Source: Acinetobacter colistiniresistens
GTDB lineage: Bacteria > Pseudomonadota > Gammaproteobacteria > Pseudomonadales > Moraxellaceae
NCBI RefSeq assembly: GCF_024582815.1
Contig: NZ_CP102099.1
Span: 3,720,001-3,784,000, forward strand
Direction: 5' to 3'
DNA length: 64,000 bases
Both the position numbers and the translations under genes were made by a program. Shown one piece after another: positions 28,540 through 37,928 of the stretch (its first letter is position 1; each line of letters begins with the position of its first letter). The notes below the pieces were generated by a model, which did not search any database, was not told the origin of the DNA, and was given only the letters and a program-made list of their open reading frames with translations.

Positions 28540-30699
28540 CTATAGCCCTGTCGTTGTAATTTTTAGATGCTGAATAAGTAGACCATCAATGACTGCCGAA
28601 CCCATATTGTTATTTGGAATTGTTGGGGTTGGTGCAGTGTTGGTTGTTGGAATTACAGCACCTGTTGTTCCATTGGATGATCCAATAAAACTGTCTAAAA
28701 TCGGATTAGCTGTGGTACGCCACGCCCCACTATTTAAATTGCTATCCGACCATGTCCGGTTACCAACAGTGGCATATTTTGGTGTTGAAGTATCAGTAGC
28801 AGTCCTATTACAATTTGATGCACCACCCATACAACTATCTACGCCAGTCGGAGTAGTAGTCCACACATTTCCATTCACTAATGTGCCAGAACTATTATAG
28901 TATTGCCATTGATATAAATAACCAGTTGTATCGTTTACGCTATTACAAGTCCCCCACGAACTACCCGTACATCTACTACTGGTGAGCCAAGTAGAGGTAT
29001 TCATTTCACGTTGTGCATAACGGATCTGTGTTGCGGTATTGGTTGTGACATTACTCAGTATACCCGCTGGATTTTGCATATTCCCAAAAGAAATACCGAC
29101 AGCATCATCAACGCCAGCAGTTCCTTTATAAGCCTGTAAAGTTTTACCACCATCACCGCTATAAACAGAACCTAGGCTAATACTACTATGCGTTGCCAGC
29201 TTCTTGCCTGAAAGTGCCGAGGTCGAATAATCGATACGTGCTGAACCACCCTGATAACCTGCGATGTCAGAAGTACCACATTGATAGACATTACAGGTTG
29301 AACCTAAGTAAGACGGATCCGCGCCTGTATAATCGGTATAGATCTTCTTATAAACTGCAGGATTATTTGGAATACGAGCAATTTCCAGACTAAAGTTTCG
29401 GCCATTCGAGCCTAGAATAACAGGTTGGTATAAGCCACCTAATACCAGGTTGATATTCGGGTTATAAATAAATATGCCTTCATTGGCATCAAAACTGGGT
29501 GCTGTTGCGCCACTTGACAATGCGGGTGTTTCCAGACATTTAGCAGGATTGGTCGAACAGTCGTAAGCTGACGTTTCTCGTGTACTGAGTCTTAAAACGC
29601 TGTTAGTAGGCACATTCCACACGCGTTTGATTTGCTGAGTATCTGTTCGAGTCTGCTTTTGAACAATAAACTTACATCCTGCAGATGTGCTGTCAAACGA
29701 ACCTGTTCCCGTATTACCACAACTGCCTGTCGCAGCTGTTTTCGATGTTCCTAAGGTTGCATCCTGTCCATTATGAATCGTCGTCCATGCCGATGTCGTT
29801 CCAATACTTCCCAATTGGGTATCGGTATATGTCGCTTTTAGGTTCGCACCATCCCCACTGTTGATACGAATAACGCCTGCGAGGCCTAAAGTATTATTAT
29901 AAAAAGAGCTCATACCATTGGCATTACTTGAACCTGCTAGAGTCTGAAAGACTTGCAAGTTACTACCATTGATACTAAAACCATTCATAATTGCCTGTAA
30001 TCTTAGGCGATTTGCACGATTTGCATCACTGGTACTAAATAATTCACCCAAATTAAATTGATCAGCAGCGCCATCAGATTTACTTTGGTCACGAACAAAA
30101 GCATCTGCCCAGAAAGCAAGCTTTAAATTATAGGCATCGACCCCAGTTTTAGTGCCTGTTTCATATAACGGCGCTTCTAGATTCAGATAGGTAACAGCCC
30201 CATCAACGCCAGAAAAGTTGGGTACATTTGCTGCTGTTTTTGCTTTTAGTACCCATGGATTCTCAGCTGTTCCCCAACTTGCTATCTGGGGCGAAACTGA
30301 ATCAAAACGACTATTTGTGTCATTACTATTATTTTTCGATAAAGCAAGACCATATAAATAAATATCAGCCTTACCTACTGAATGGTCAGATCCATTCACA
30401 ACACCATCTTTATTGGTATCCTGAGCAAGTGACGTCAGACCACCAACAGGCAGGTAATGGATATAACCCGTATCTTTACTACGATCATTCAGCAAAGCAG
30501 TGTTGGTTTCGTTCCCCGTATTTGCACCACGAAAAATAAAATCAAAATTGGTGGGTAAAATCGCAATCCCTTCACCTGTTGTCTGGCTTAGAGCTTCATC
30601 TGAAATTTCCTGCAATGCAAAAGCGTATCGGCTTAAACATAAGCCAATCAACGTTGCTAAAACAGTTCGTTTAAATGATACCGTATGAAATGTCGTCAT
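28540..30699 (-). CDS. Large exported protein A1 with an EF-hand-like loop
   Basis: 719 residues; first gene of the A operon. Signal peptide ends YAFA, followed by LQEISDEALSQTTGEG, a variant of the family motif with GE for GQ. At residues 94-105 DTNKDGVVNGSD is a perfect calcium-binding EF-hand/dockerin-type loop. The remainder is Thr/Ser/Asn-rich with several closely spaced Cys pairs (CSTNPAKC, CNVYQC). A surface calcium-dependent protein is a fair inference; the exact role is unknown. 254 bases upstream separate it from the halogenase gene and include TTTTCCGAT, also seen upstream of the B genes. Confidence 0.8.
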   Translation of the reverse strand: MTTFHTVSFKRTVLATLIGLCLSRYAFALQEISDEALSQTTGEGIAILPTNFDFIFRGANTGNETNTALLNDRSKDTGYIHYLPVGGLTSLAQDTNKDGVVNGSDHSVGKADIYLYGLALSKNNSNDTNSRFDSVSPQIASWGTAENPWVLKAKTAANVPNFSGVDGAVTYLNLEAPLYETGTKTGVDAYNLKLAFWADAFVRDQSKSDGAADQFNLGELFSTSDANRANRLRLQAIMNGFSINGSNLQVFQTLAGSSNANGMSSFYNNTLGLAGVIRINSGDGANLKATYTDTQLGSIGTTSAWTTIHNGQDATLGTSKTAATGSCGNTGTGSFDSTSAGCKFIVQKQTRTDTQQIKRVWNVPTNSVLRLSTRETSAYDCSTNPAKCLETPALSSGATAPSFDANEGIFIYNPNINLVLGGLYQPVILGSNGRNFSLEIARIPNNPAVYKKIYTDYTGADPSYLGSTCNVYQCGTSDIAGYQGGSARIDYSTSALSGKKLATHSSISLGSVYSGDGGKTLQAYKGTAGVDDAVGISFGNMQNPAGILSNVTTNTATQIRYAQREMNTSTWLTSSRCTGSSWGTCNSVNDTTGYLYQWQYYNSSGTLVNGNVWTTTPTGVDSCMGGASNCNRTATDTSTPKYATVGNRTWSDSNLNSGAWRTTANPILDSFIGSSNGTTGAVIPTTNTAPTPTIPNNNMGSAVIDGLLIQHLKITTTGL

Positions 30700-30953
30700 C
30701 TTGACCTTCCTGTTACACGATGCTCCGCACCAGTATTATTTTTCTAAATCTTGCTGAGTGACTTCCTACTGCGAAAAATCACAGTCAAAGATATGCTTCC
30801 AAGCACCACTCCAAACTTAGGCCAAATCCACCTAGTCAATCTCAGTTTTTATTATGCCTACTATTTACGCAAATGCAAAAAAAACCCGTTAAAAGTTACA
30901 TTTTTCCGATGTATGAAAATAAATATAACTTTGCCCTGAACACATGCAACAAA

Positions 30954-32441
30954 TTACAGTGCTAACTGTTGCTTTATTTCCTGCAAATACTTCGCTAATT
31001 TCTGCTTTTTTTCTGGTGACAATGCATAGAGTTCCGCCGAAGTCGCTTCAGGCTTGATGACCCCAACCCCAGCCCCCACAGCAAACCAGCTGGCAGCACT
31101 AAACATCGACATCCCTCCCATACTATGTTCTACAAAATCAATATCTCGTGGTGTCCGATGTAGCCAGCATTTTTTTAGTTCTTGATAGCTTTCTGACTGT
31201 GGTACGGTCAGCATATATTGCCAAAATGGGGTGTCTGACCGTCCAGTATCATAATGCATGCGAATAAAATCACGTATACCCTGCCAATATTGGGCATTTT
31301 GCTGGTTATAAAAATCTATATTCTGCTGTGAAATCACCCCATGATTTTCTTGGATAAATGAGATCAACAGCGCTAACTGACTGAGCATCTGGCCAATTGA
31401 CGTTGCCTCCAATGGTTCAATAAAACCCGATGCCAAACCAATAGCTACGACATTTTTGATCCAGACCTCTTGAAAATAGCCTGCCTCAAATGCGATAGGT
31501 TTAACCGGATTGATTGAATAGCCCAACCATTGCTCAACTTCCTGCTGCGCTTGCTGATCTGTAATGAATTGATCATGATAGACATAGCCCGCACCTATCC
31601 GTTCTTGTAGTGGAATCTGCCATACCCAGCCCGAACTCAAGGCAGTCGCTCTTGTCACCAACTCAATTTTATTCTTATGCGGTAAATGAAAAGGTAAAGC
31701 TCTATTCATCGGTAAAATGTCAGCAAAAGAGCACCAATAACTTTGGTATTTTTTCCCGATCAAGAGTTTTGAAAATCCAGAGGCATCAATGACAAAGTCA
31801 CAACTAATCTTCTGATCTATGCATTGAATTGCAGAGACATAGCCTGTTGCAGAGTCGAGTTCAAAATCCTCTATTTTATTTTCAATATGAACTATCCCTC
31901 TAGATAGAGCAATTTTCTTTAGATATTGACCAACCCGAAAAGTATCAAAATGCAGCGAAGCTCCAAAATTATTTTTTCCTTCTAATAAAATCTGTAAAAC
32001 CTCCTGAAAAGGTTTACGATCTTCACTAAATTGATAAGATGCCATATAGCGACTAACATCTATGCCATGATTAAATAGTCCAGATAAATAAGGATTAAAT
32101 CCAAATTCATTCCATGCAAAGTCTTCTGTTGGAAGCGGAAAAAGATGGTAGTAATAGTCATCTTCTTTACCCGTTCGCCAACGTTCATAGCGAAACCCCA
32201 ATTTAAGTGTAGCCCCTGTTTTATCTATAAAATCCTTTAAATCAATCTCTAAATCACGCAATACCGTCAGTAAATTGAGTACCCCACCTTCACCCACACC
32301 AACAATCGGAATCTCTGGCGCGGAAATAACCATTACCTCAACAGATGGGCCAAACACCTGCCTAAGCTGCAAGGCTGCAAACCAACCTGCTGTCCCACCT
32401 CCCACAACCGCGACTCGATTTAATCCTCTTAAATTTAGCAT
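30954..32441 (-). CDS. Flavin-dependent halogenase-like protein (tryptophan halogenase family)
   Basis: 495 residues from ATG 32441, which has GAAGGGA upstream. FAD-binding VAVVGGGTAGW at 10-20; GVGEGG at 48-53; a lysine at position 80 (GATLKLGFRYERW) in the place of catalytic K79 of PrnA/RebH; GWVWQIP, the WxWxIP motif of flavin halogenases; and FIEPLEATSIGQM, holding the Glu (E346 in PrnA) that works with the lysine. All known catalytic positions are present, so activity is likely if a flavin reductase is supplied elsewhere. Substrate unknown. It lies 86 bases after B1, in the middle of two sets of exported proteins, which suggests a link. Cytoplasmic, no signal. Confidence 0.85.
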   Translation of the reverse strand: MLNLRGLNRVAVVGGGTAGWFAALQLRQVFGPSVEVMVISAPEIPIVGVGEGGVLNLLTVLRDLEIDLKDFIDKTGATLKLGFRYERWRTGKEDDYYYHLFPLPTEDFAWNEFGFNPYLSGLFNHGIDVSRYMASYQFSEDRKPFQEVLQILLEGKNNFGASLHFDTFRVGQYLKKIALSRGIVHIENKIEDFELDSATGYVSAIQCIDQKISCDFVIDASGFSKLLIGKKYQSYWCSFADILPMNRALPFHLPHKNKIELVTRATALSSGWVWQIPLQERIGAGYVYHDQFITDQQAQQEVEQWLGYSINPVKPIAFEAGYFQEVWIKNVVAIGLASGFIEPLEATSIGQMLSQLALLISFIQENHGVISQQNIDFYNQQNAQYWQGIRDFIRMHYDTGRSDTPFWQYMLTVPQSESYQELKKCWLHRTPRDIDFVEHSMGGMSMFSAASWFAVGAGVGVIKPEATSAELYALSPEKKQKLAKYLQEIKQQLAL

Positions 32442-32527
32442 CAGACTTCCCTTCAATATAAATAAAAAGTGGAAGCTTATAACTTCCACTTAAATTCCAT
32501 TTTAAATAGTTCAATTTTGCATAGACA

Positions 32528-34060
32528 TTAACAGAATGATAATGAGCCATAGCAGTTTGAAACAACCTTTTGGTTGTTTAACTGCTGATTTTGTAGTGTT
32601 AAAGTTGCAGGATTGGTTGTTGTATATGCCCCTAAATCAATATTAATTTGTTGCACGATTGGTGCTCCGGTTAAAGCTCCAATCGCCGATCCAAAACTAA
32701 CATATGTATATGGAGACGTTTTCAATTGATCGGATGCCATTTTTGCAACTTGCGGCAGCACCGAACTGATATCTACAGGATTAGTCACATTTAATTTACC
32801 TAACTGTACTGGCTCGGCAAAAGACATCCACCATCCAGGTTGCGCTACATCCGTTCCACTGCTCATCGCATTCAAATTATTGATTCCCTGATCAGAGGTA
32901 GCAACAGTTGCACCAGGCCAAAGAAGTTGTTGGTTTTGCAAAGATAAATATCCACCTGTCCCTGTAAGTGGTATGTTATGAATCATACTCAGTGCTTGGT
33001 TAAAAGTAATATTCATTTTCAAGTTGGTAATGCTTGAGTTATTTGCCATTTTAAATATGGTATTTGGTACTGCGGCGGTGATCAGCCCACAAAGTCCTGA
33101 ACCTGGGGCATTACACCCTAAATCAACATATAATTGATCATTTCCCCAAGTTGTGTTTCCAGAACCACAAGCTAAATTTGTCCCCGTAATATTTCCTGAA
33201 CATCCTGTTTGTGGCGCAATTGGAATAATCGGAATATTCGCCATAATATTTTGTACATTAGCTTGAGTTTGTCTCACACCATTAATACTAAAGGAAGGAA
33301 GTGTAAATGGAACGGTCATACTTGGAATTGTAATCCCGGTTGTTTTACTATTAGACGGGTCACTCACAAATGATGCATTACCTAAACCAGAAATATTTGC
33401 ATAGCCGCTAAGTGACTGATTACTAGCTCCTTTACCAAAAGTTGCAGCTTGAGTCACTGCAGTACCTGTGGTGCTGGCAATTTGCATAAAACCGCTTAAA
33501 CTTTGGATTCCATCTGTTGTCGATGGAGTCGCACTATTGTTTGTTCCTGCAGTCAATAAACCACTAATAGCGGCAGCTCCTAACTGTAAACCAACCACTT
33601 GTCGTGTTGAAGCAGAATTCGGATTCTGGATAGCAAATTGAATAAAAGGGTTTGTAATTGTCGCATCTGTAGATGCACGGCTATTAAAAATAGGACTACC
33701 ATTTGCATCATAACTATCAGGCAAACCACTTAAAGAAAGATTCTTAATATCAATATCACAATTAGCAGCACCGTTCATGCCGCCACAACCTAACTGTAAA
33801 TTTTTAATATTTGCATTAAGTTCAACTTTGGCTTCCATACCTAATTTATAAAAGCCAATATTATTGGAACCAGCAATATTTTTCATTAAATTAGCATTGT
33901 CCGTAGGTGCGATATAAGACAGACTCATTAAAGCCTGACCTGTAGTCGCTGAAAGTTCACTATCTGACATTGACTGCAAAGTGGTAGAACTCGCATATGC
34001 AGAATTTACACATAACCCCATAGTTCCCAAAAGAACCATAGATAAATATCTATTTTTCAT
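32528..34060 (-). CDS. Exported GQ-motif protein B1 with CYGSLSFC C-terminus
   Basis: 510 residues. Signal peptide MKNRYLSMVLLGTMGLCVNSAYA; family motif LQSMSDSELSATTGQALMSL; then YIAPTD, GFYKLGMEAKVELNANIKNL, and a Cys-x8-Cys (CGGMNGAANC) before DIDIKNLSLSG. Near the end PGWWMSFAEPVQLG and the last residues NCYGSLSFC. B1-B4 share all of these blocks, so they are tandem duplicates. The cysteines suggest disulfides outside the cytoplasm. Function unknown. Closest B gene to the halogenase and possibly co-transcribed with it. Confidence 0.85.
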   Translation of the reverse strand: MKNRYLSMVLLGTMGLCVNSAYASSTTLQSMSDSELSATTGQALMSLSYIAPTDNANLMKNIAGSNNIGFYKLGMEAKVELNANIKNLQLGCGGMNGAANCDIDIKNLSLSGLPDSYDANGSPIFNSRASTDATITNPFIQFAIQNPNSASTRQVVGLQLGAAAISGLLTAGTNNSATPSTTDGIQSLSGFMQIASTTGTAVTQAATFGKGASNQSLSGYANISGLGNASFVSDPSNSKTTGITIPSMTVPFTLPSFSINGVRQTQANVQNIMANIPIIPIAPQTGCSGNITGTNLACGSGNTTWGNDQLYVDLGCNAPGSGLCGLITAAVPNTIFKMANNSSITNLKMNITFNQALSMIHNIPLTGTGGYLSLQNQQLLWPGATVATSDQGINNLNAMSSGTDVAQPGWWMSFAEPVQLGKLNVTNPVDISSVLPQVAKMASDQLKTSPYTYVSFGSAIGALTGAPIVQQINIDLGAYTTTNPATLTLQNQQLNNQKVVSNCYGSLSFC

Positions 34061-34187
34061 TATAAAAATCCTTTTAGATTCTAAAGTTTAAAGTGAAATA
34101 CTTATCTCCATGAACTCCACTTATAGACAAATAAGGTTAATGAGCTAACCACATGCCATATTACGCTTTCCAATATAAACTCAAAAA

Positions 34188-34235
34188 TTGTTAAATAATA
34201 GACAATATCCGATAAAAATGGCCTATAAAGTTATA
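34188..34235 (-). promoter_or_regulatory. Conserved upstream box of the B paralogues (copy 1)
   Basis: TTGTTAAATAATAGACAATA then TCCGATAAAAATGGCCTATAA on the plus strand, about 145 bases upstream of B1. Homologous boxes lie at 36002-36045 (upstream of B2) and, weaker, 37775-37820 (upstream of B3), at nearly the same distance from each start. Shared promoter or regulator site inferred from conservation. Confidence 0.4.
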
Positions 34236-34299
34236 AGTGACATTCAATAATGAACCAAACAGTAAAATTTTCAGATAGAGAGTTTCCATCTACATAAAA

Positions 34300-34323
34300 A
34301 AAAGACAGCTTATGCTGTCTTTT
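34300..34323 (-). terminator. Terminator after B2
   Basis: AAAAGACAGC / GCTGTCTTTT with loop TTAT. The same stem recurs after B4 (37890-37913), showing that the terminator was duplicated with the genes. Confidence 0.85.
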
Positions 34324-34338
34324 CAAAAAGAAAGAGAA

Positions 34339-35880
34339 TTAACAAAATGTTAAACTGCCATAACAGTTTGTTGGAATAGATTGGTTTTTAAGCTGTTGAT
34401 TTTGAAGAGTTAGTGTTGCAGTGCTGGTGCCCACTGGTATGGTTAAGCTTTTAACAATTGGATTATTCGTTAAGGCCCCCGCCGCATCGGCTAAATTAAT
34501 ATTGATTGGGTCGCCTGCATATAAAGCCTGAGTAACAAATGTAGAAACCTGAGGTAAGACGCCACTAATATCAACTTGTTGTGATGCTTTGAGATATCCT
34601 AATTGTACTGGCTCAGCAAATGACATCCACCAACCTTTTTGCGCAATATCATCGGCATTTGCACCTGGCCATTGCAAAGCTTGTTTTTGCAAAGCCAAGT
34701 ATCCACCCGTTCCTTTTAAAGGTATGTTATGAATCATACTCAATGCTTGTTCAAAGGTAATGTCTATATTTAAGTTAGTCAGTTTTGAATCTGCTCCCAT
34801 TTTAAACTTCGCATTACTAACAAGGCAGATCAAAAGAGCAACACAGTCGGTCTGAGCCAAATTGGCAGCATTATAACCAGAACCACTTGCCTTTCTAAGA
34901 CTGACATATAACTGATCATTGTCATAATTAACAGTACATGCCGCTCGAGTATCACCAGCAACACAATTTGATGCTTTTGCAATTGGAATTTCAGGAATCG
35001 TTGCGCTTACATTTGGCGCAACCGCTTTTGTTTGTCGATTACCATTGACGGTAAATGCTGGTAAAGTAAATCCGACATTCATACTTGGAACCGTAATACC
35101 CGTCGTATTACTATCAGCAGGTAAACTAGCAAAATCTCTACGGCCCCACAGTACGACATCCAATTTCCCCGCAATTGATTGGCACGCCGTTGGACCACTA
35201 ATTCCAGGCAAACAGTTTGAATCACTCTTTCCGAATGTAGCTGCTTTTGTCCAGACATCACCTGTCGTACCTGCGATTTGCATATAGCCACTCAAGCTTT
35301 GTATCCCATCTGTTGATGATGGGGTTGCTGCATTTGCAATACCCGCTGTTAATAATGCATTAATTTTTTCGGCACTGAGTCTTAAGCCAACAAACTCTCG
35401 GGTTGAAGCACTATTTGGATTTTTAATCGCAAACTCAATAAATGGATTGGTAATTTCCGCACTAGTCGATGCACGTCCATTATTAAAAGTTGGGCTTCCT
35501 TCATTCGGATTTGTAGAACCACTCACGACACCATCATTTAAGCCGCTCAGTGATAAATTTTTAATATCAATATCACAGCCGCCAGTGCCATTTGTACCAC
35601 CACAGCCAAGTTGTAGATTTCGGATATTGGCATTTAATTCCAGTTTTGCTTCTAACCCCAATTTATAGAATCCTACACTTTGTTCGCCACCTGCACGTTG
35701 CCTTTCCAAATTGGCTGTATCATTAGGTGCTATATAAGACAGACTCATTAGTGCCTGGCCTGTAGTCGCAGACATTTCACTATCGGACATAGAATATAAA
35801 GTTGCAGAGTTGGCATATGTAAAATTCGCACAAGAACTAAACATTCCTAAAAAGGCCATTGATAAATATCTATTTTTCAT
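34339..35880 (-). CDS. Exported GQ-motif protein B2 with CYGSLTFC C-terminus
   Basis: 513 residues from ATG 35880 (MKNRYLSMAFLG), matching the B1 start; an in-frame upstream extension is not supported. Signal peptide to TYA, motif LYSMSDSEMSATTGQALMSL, CGGTNGTGGC before DIDIKNLSLSG, PNSASTREFVGLRLSAEK, KGWWMSFAEPVQLG, and the C-terminus NCYGSLTFC. Very close to B1 over the whole length; the middle third is the most variable. It has its own terminator and its own upstream box, so each B gene looks like a separate unit. Function unknown. Confidence 0.85.
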   Translation of the reverse strand: MKNRYLSMAFLGMFSSCANFTYANSATLYSMSDSEMSATTGQALMSLSYIAPNDTANLERQRAGGEQSVGFYKLGLEAKLELNANIRNLQLGCGGTNGTGGCDIDIKNLSLSGLNDGVVSGSTNPNEGSPTFNNGRASTSAEITNPFIEFAIKNPNSASTREFVGLRLSAEKINALLTAGIANAATPSSTDGIQSLSGYMQIAGTTGDVWTKAATFGKSDSNCLPGISGPTACQSIAGKLDVVLWGRRDFASLPADSNTTGITVPSMNVGFTLPAFTVNGNRQTKAVAPNVSATIPEIPIAKASNCVAGDTRAACTVNYDNDQLYVSLRKASGSGYNAANLAQTDCVALLICLVSNAKFKMGADSKLTNLNIDITFEQALSMIHNIPLKGTGGYLALQKQALQWPGANADDIAQKGWWMSFAEPVQLGYLKASQQVDISGVLPQVSTFVTQALYAGDPININLADAAGALTNNPIVKSLTIPVGTSTATLTLQNQQLKNQSIPTNCYGSLTFC

Positions 35881-36001
35881 TATAAAATTCCTTTTCAGTT
35901 TTTTAAAATTAAAATAATTATCCTTGTTAAATTTACTTATAGACAAAATATTAGCGAACTAACCCTGTGTCCTATGTCTCGTGTCAATATAAAGCTATTT
36001 T

Positions 36002-36045
36002 TTGTTAAATAATAGGCAATTTCCGACAAAAATAACCTAAAAAGT
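36002..36045 (-). promoter_or_regulatory. Conserved upstream box of the B paralogues (copy 2)
   Basis: TTGTTAAATAATAGGCAATT then TCCGACAAAAATAACCTAAA, about 142 bases before the B2 start. Matches the box before B1 at most positions, and the homology extends towards the gene through CTAACC and CAATATAAA. Confidence 0.4.
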
Positions 36046-36117
36046 AAAACAAAATTTACCGAAAAAGCCAAATAATCATAAAATCAACCAGATAGATTAT
36101 TTCTATCCGTCTAATTT

Positions 36118-36150
36118 GATAAAAAAGCAACCTTAGTTACTTTTTATCAA
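36118..36150 (-). terminator. Terminator-like hairpin after B3
   Basis: GATAAAAAAG-c-AAC / GTT-a-CTTTTTATC with loop CTTA, 9 bases past the B3 stop. Imperfect stem with A/T-rich ends. Confidence 0.6.
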
Positions 36151-36158
36151 ACTAAAAA

Positions 36159-37643
36159 TTAACAAAATTTCAAATTACCAAAACAGTTTGGTTGAAAATT
36201 TTGGTTTGTTAATTGCAAATTACCTAGATTTAAATTTAATGACTTACCCGCTAAATCTACAGTACCAATATCAACATCTAGAACACCTAATCCAAGTAGT
36301 CCACCAATATCACCCGTATAGGCCTCATGCCCACCACCATCACGTAACCAATCCGAAACAGCAGCTGCAATTTGAGGAAAGAGTGGAGAAATATCAATTG
36401 GATCTTTTGGTACAACATAACCAATATTTACAGGGTCTGAAAATGACATCCACCAACCTTTTTGGGCAATATCATCACTTTTAGCACCAGTCCACTGTAA
36501 GGCATTTTGCTGTAATGATAATGAGAAAGGAGAGTTAATCGGTAAATTATGAATTAAACCTAGTGATTGAGTTAAATTCAGATTCGCTGAAATATTTGAA
36601 ATCGTACCATTCATCATGACCTGATTAAATCTTTTCCCAACCCCAGCAATTAAACACGCGGTAATATTGCAACTGGTTACTTCAGCTTGGGTTAACCCTC
36701 CTTGTGTGTAAATACCTGAAGGTTCTTGATAGGAAGGATCATGTGGCCCATTTGGATTGTACTGAACAGAGCCATTTATAGGATAATTCGCTCCACTACC
36801 TAAATAAATATTGGGAACTTTTACTGGAGCCGACAAAACTTTAGATTTAGCTCTATTCTCATTTACTAATATTGCAGGAACTTCAAAATAGTTATTATTA
36901 ATTTGTGGAATATTAAATCCGCCCCCAACCGTTTTAAAGCCAGCTTTAGCTCCTAAAATTGATTTTAGCGTACCTGTGATCACCAGATCATCTTGATTGT
37001 ACATCGTTCCATATAGATTATCTCGTGTTACCGCTGTAGTTGCATATCCTTTAATTACACCAGCATTATCTGATTGAACTTTCATATAGCCTGAAATTGT
37101 ATTGATCCCATTCGGTGTGGAAGAGTTCTCATTACCTGCGGTTAATAAGCCAATAGCTTTTTCTGCACTTAAACGAAATCCTACGACTTGTCTGGTAGCT
37201 GCACTATTTGGATTTTTTATCGCAAACTCTAAGAAGGGGTTGGTTAATTTTGCTGATGAAGAGGCTCGTTCTTCTCTTGTCATCGCAACCGGTTTACCAC
37301 TGGAATCAAGTTTCAGACCACTTAAGCTTAAATTATCAATATCAATATCACAGTCATTTGCGCCATTAGCTCCACCACAGCCCAACTGGAATTTTTTTAT
37401 ATTGGCATTCAGTTCAATCTCCGCCTCCATGCCCAGTTTATAAAATCCAATGGTTTTATCGCCACCTGCTCTTTTTGTCTCTAAATTCGTTGCATCTGTT
37501 GGTGCAATATACGACAAACTCATTAAAGCTTGTCCTGTCGCTGCAGACAACTCATGATCTGTCAGACGCTGTAAAGTAGAAGAGGCAGCCCCAGCGGAAC
37601 CTAGATAAAAACCACTCACCCCTAAAAAAATATAAATAAACAT
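36159..37643 (-). CDS. Exported GQ-motif protein B3; signal peptide altered by a T-run indel
   Basis: 494 residues. Family blocks: LQRLTDHELSAATGQALMSL, GFYKLGMEAEIELNANIK, CGGANGANDC, KGWWMSFSDPVNIG and the C-terminus NCFGNLKFC. The start is odd. From ATG 37643 the signal lacks any Lys or Arg (MFIYIFLGVSGFYLGSAGAA). At the place of the other B starts there is GTG 37654 reading MKSRCLFIFF and then a stop; one more T in the 7-T run at 37624-37630 would join it to LGVSGFYLG and restore a normal basic N-region. So export may be impaired or phase-variable, or the run is miscounted. Confidence 0.8.
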   Translation of the reverse strand: MFIYIFLGVSGFYLGSAGAASSTLQRLTDHELSAATGQALMSLSYIAPTDATNLETKRAGGDKTIGFYKLGMEAEIELNANIKKFQLGCGGANGANDCDIDIDNLSLSGLKLDSSGKPVAMTREERASSSAKLTNPFLEFAIKNPNSAATRQVVGFRLSAEKAIGLLTAGNENSSTPNGINTISGYMKVQSDNAGVIKGYATTAVTRDNLYGTMYNQDDLVITGTLKSILGAKAGFKTVGGGFNIPQINNNYFEVPAILVNENRAKSKVLSAPVKVPNIYLGSGANYPINGSVQYNPNGPHDPSYQEPSGIYTQGGLTQAEVTSCNITACLIAGVGKRFNQVMMNGTISNISANLNLTQSLGLIHNLPINSPFSLSLQQNALQWTGAKSDDIAQKGWWMSFSDPVNIGYVVPKDPIDISPLFPQIAAAVSDWLRDGGGHEAYTGDIGGLLGLGVLDVDIGTVDLAGKSLNLNLGNLQLTNQNFQPNCFGNLKFC

Positions 37644-37774
37644 CTACTTTTCACTATAAAATCCTTTTTAGTTTTTAAAAAACAGCTTAAACATTTATCT
37701 CAATAGCAACCTGATCTAAAAATAAATAGCACTTATAAAAATGATAGTAATCACTTTAATATAAACATAATGCT

Positions 37775-37820
37775 TATAAAACAATAAATATTTTCCGATA
37801 AAAGTGACCTATAATGATAA
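37775..37820 (-). promoter_or_regulatory. Conserved upstream box of the B paralogues (copy 3, diverged)
   Basis: Contains TTTTCCGATAAAAGTGACCT, aligned with the boxes before B1 and B2, about 150 bases upstream of B3. Weaker match outside this core. Confidence 0.35.
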
Positions 37821-37889
37821 ATAAATATGCTTTTCAAGAGAATTTAACAAAGAATTAGATCAAGCTATTTTATAAAGGTGAATAAAATA

Positions 37890-37913
37890 AAAAGACAGCA
37901 TAAGCTGTCTTTT
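37890..37913 (-). terminator. Terminator after B4
   Basis: AAAAGACAGC / GCTGTCTTTT with loop ATAA; same stem as the terminator after B2. Confidence 0.85.
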
Positions 37914-37928
37914 TTATTAATACAAAAA

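Noticed and set aside
24086..30699. Naming the A genes filA-filF
   Set aside because: Only the N-terminal motif is alike; no C39 peptidase or other Fil-type partner is visible here.
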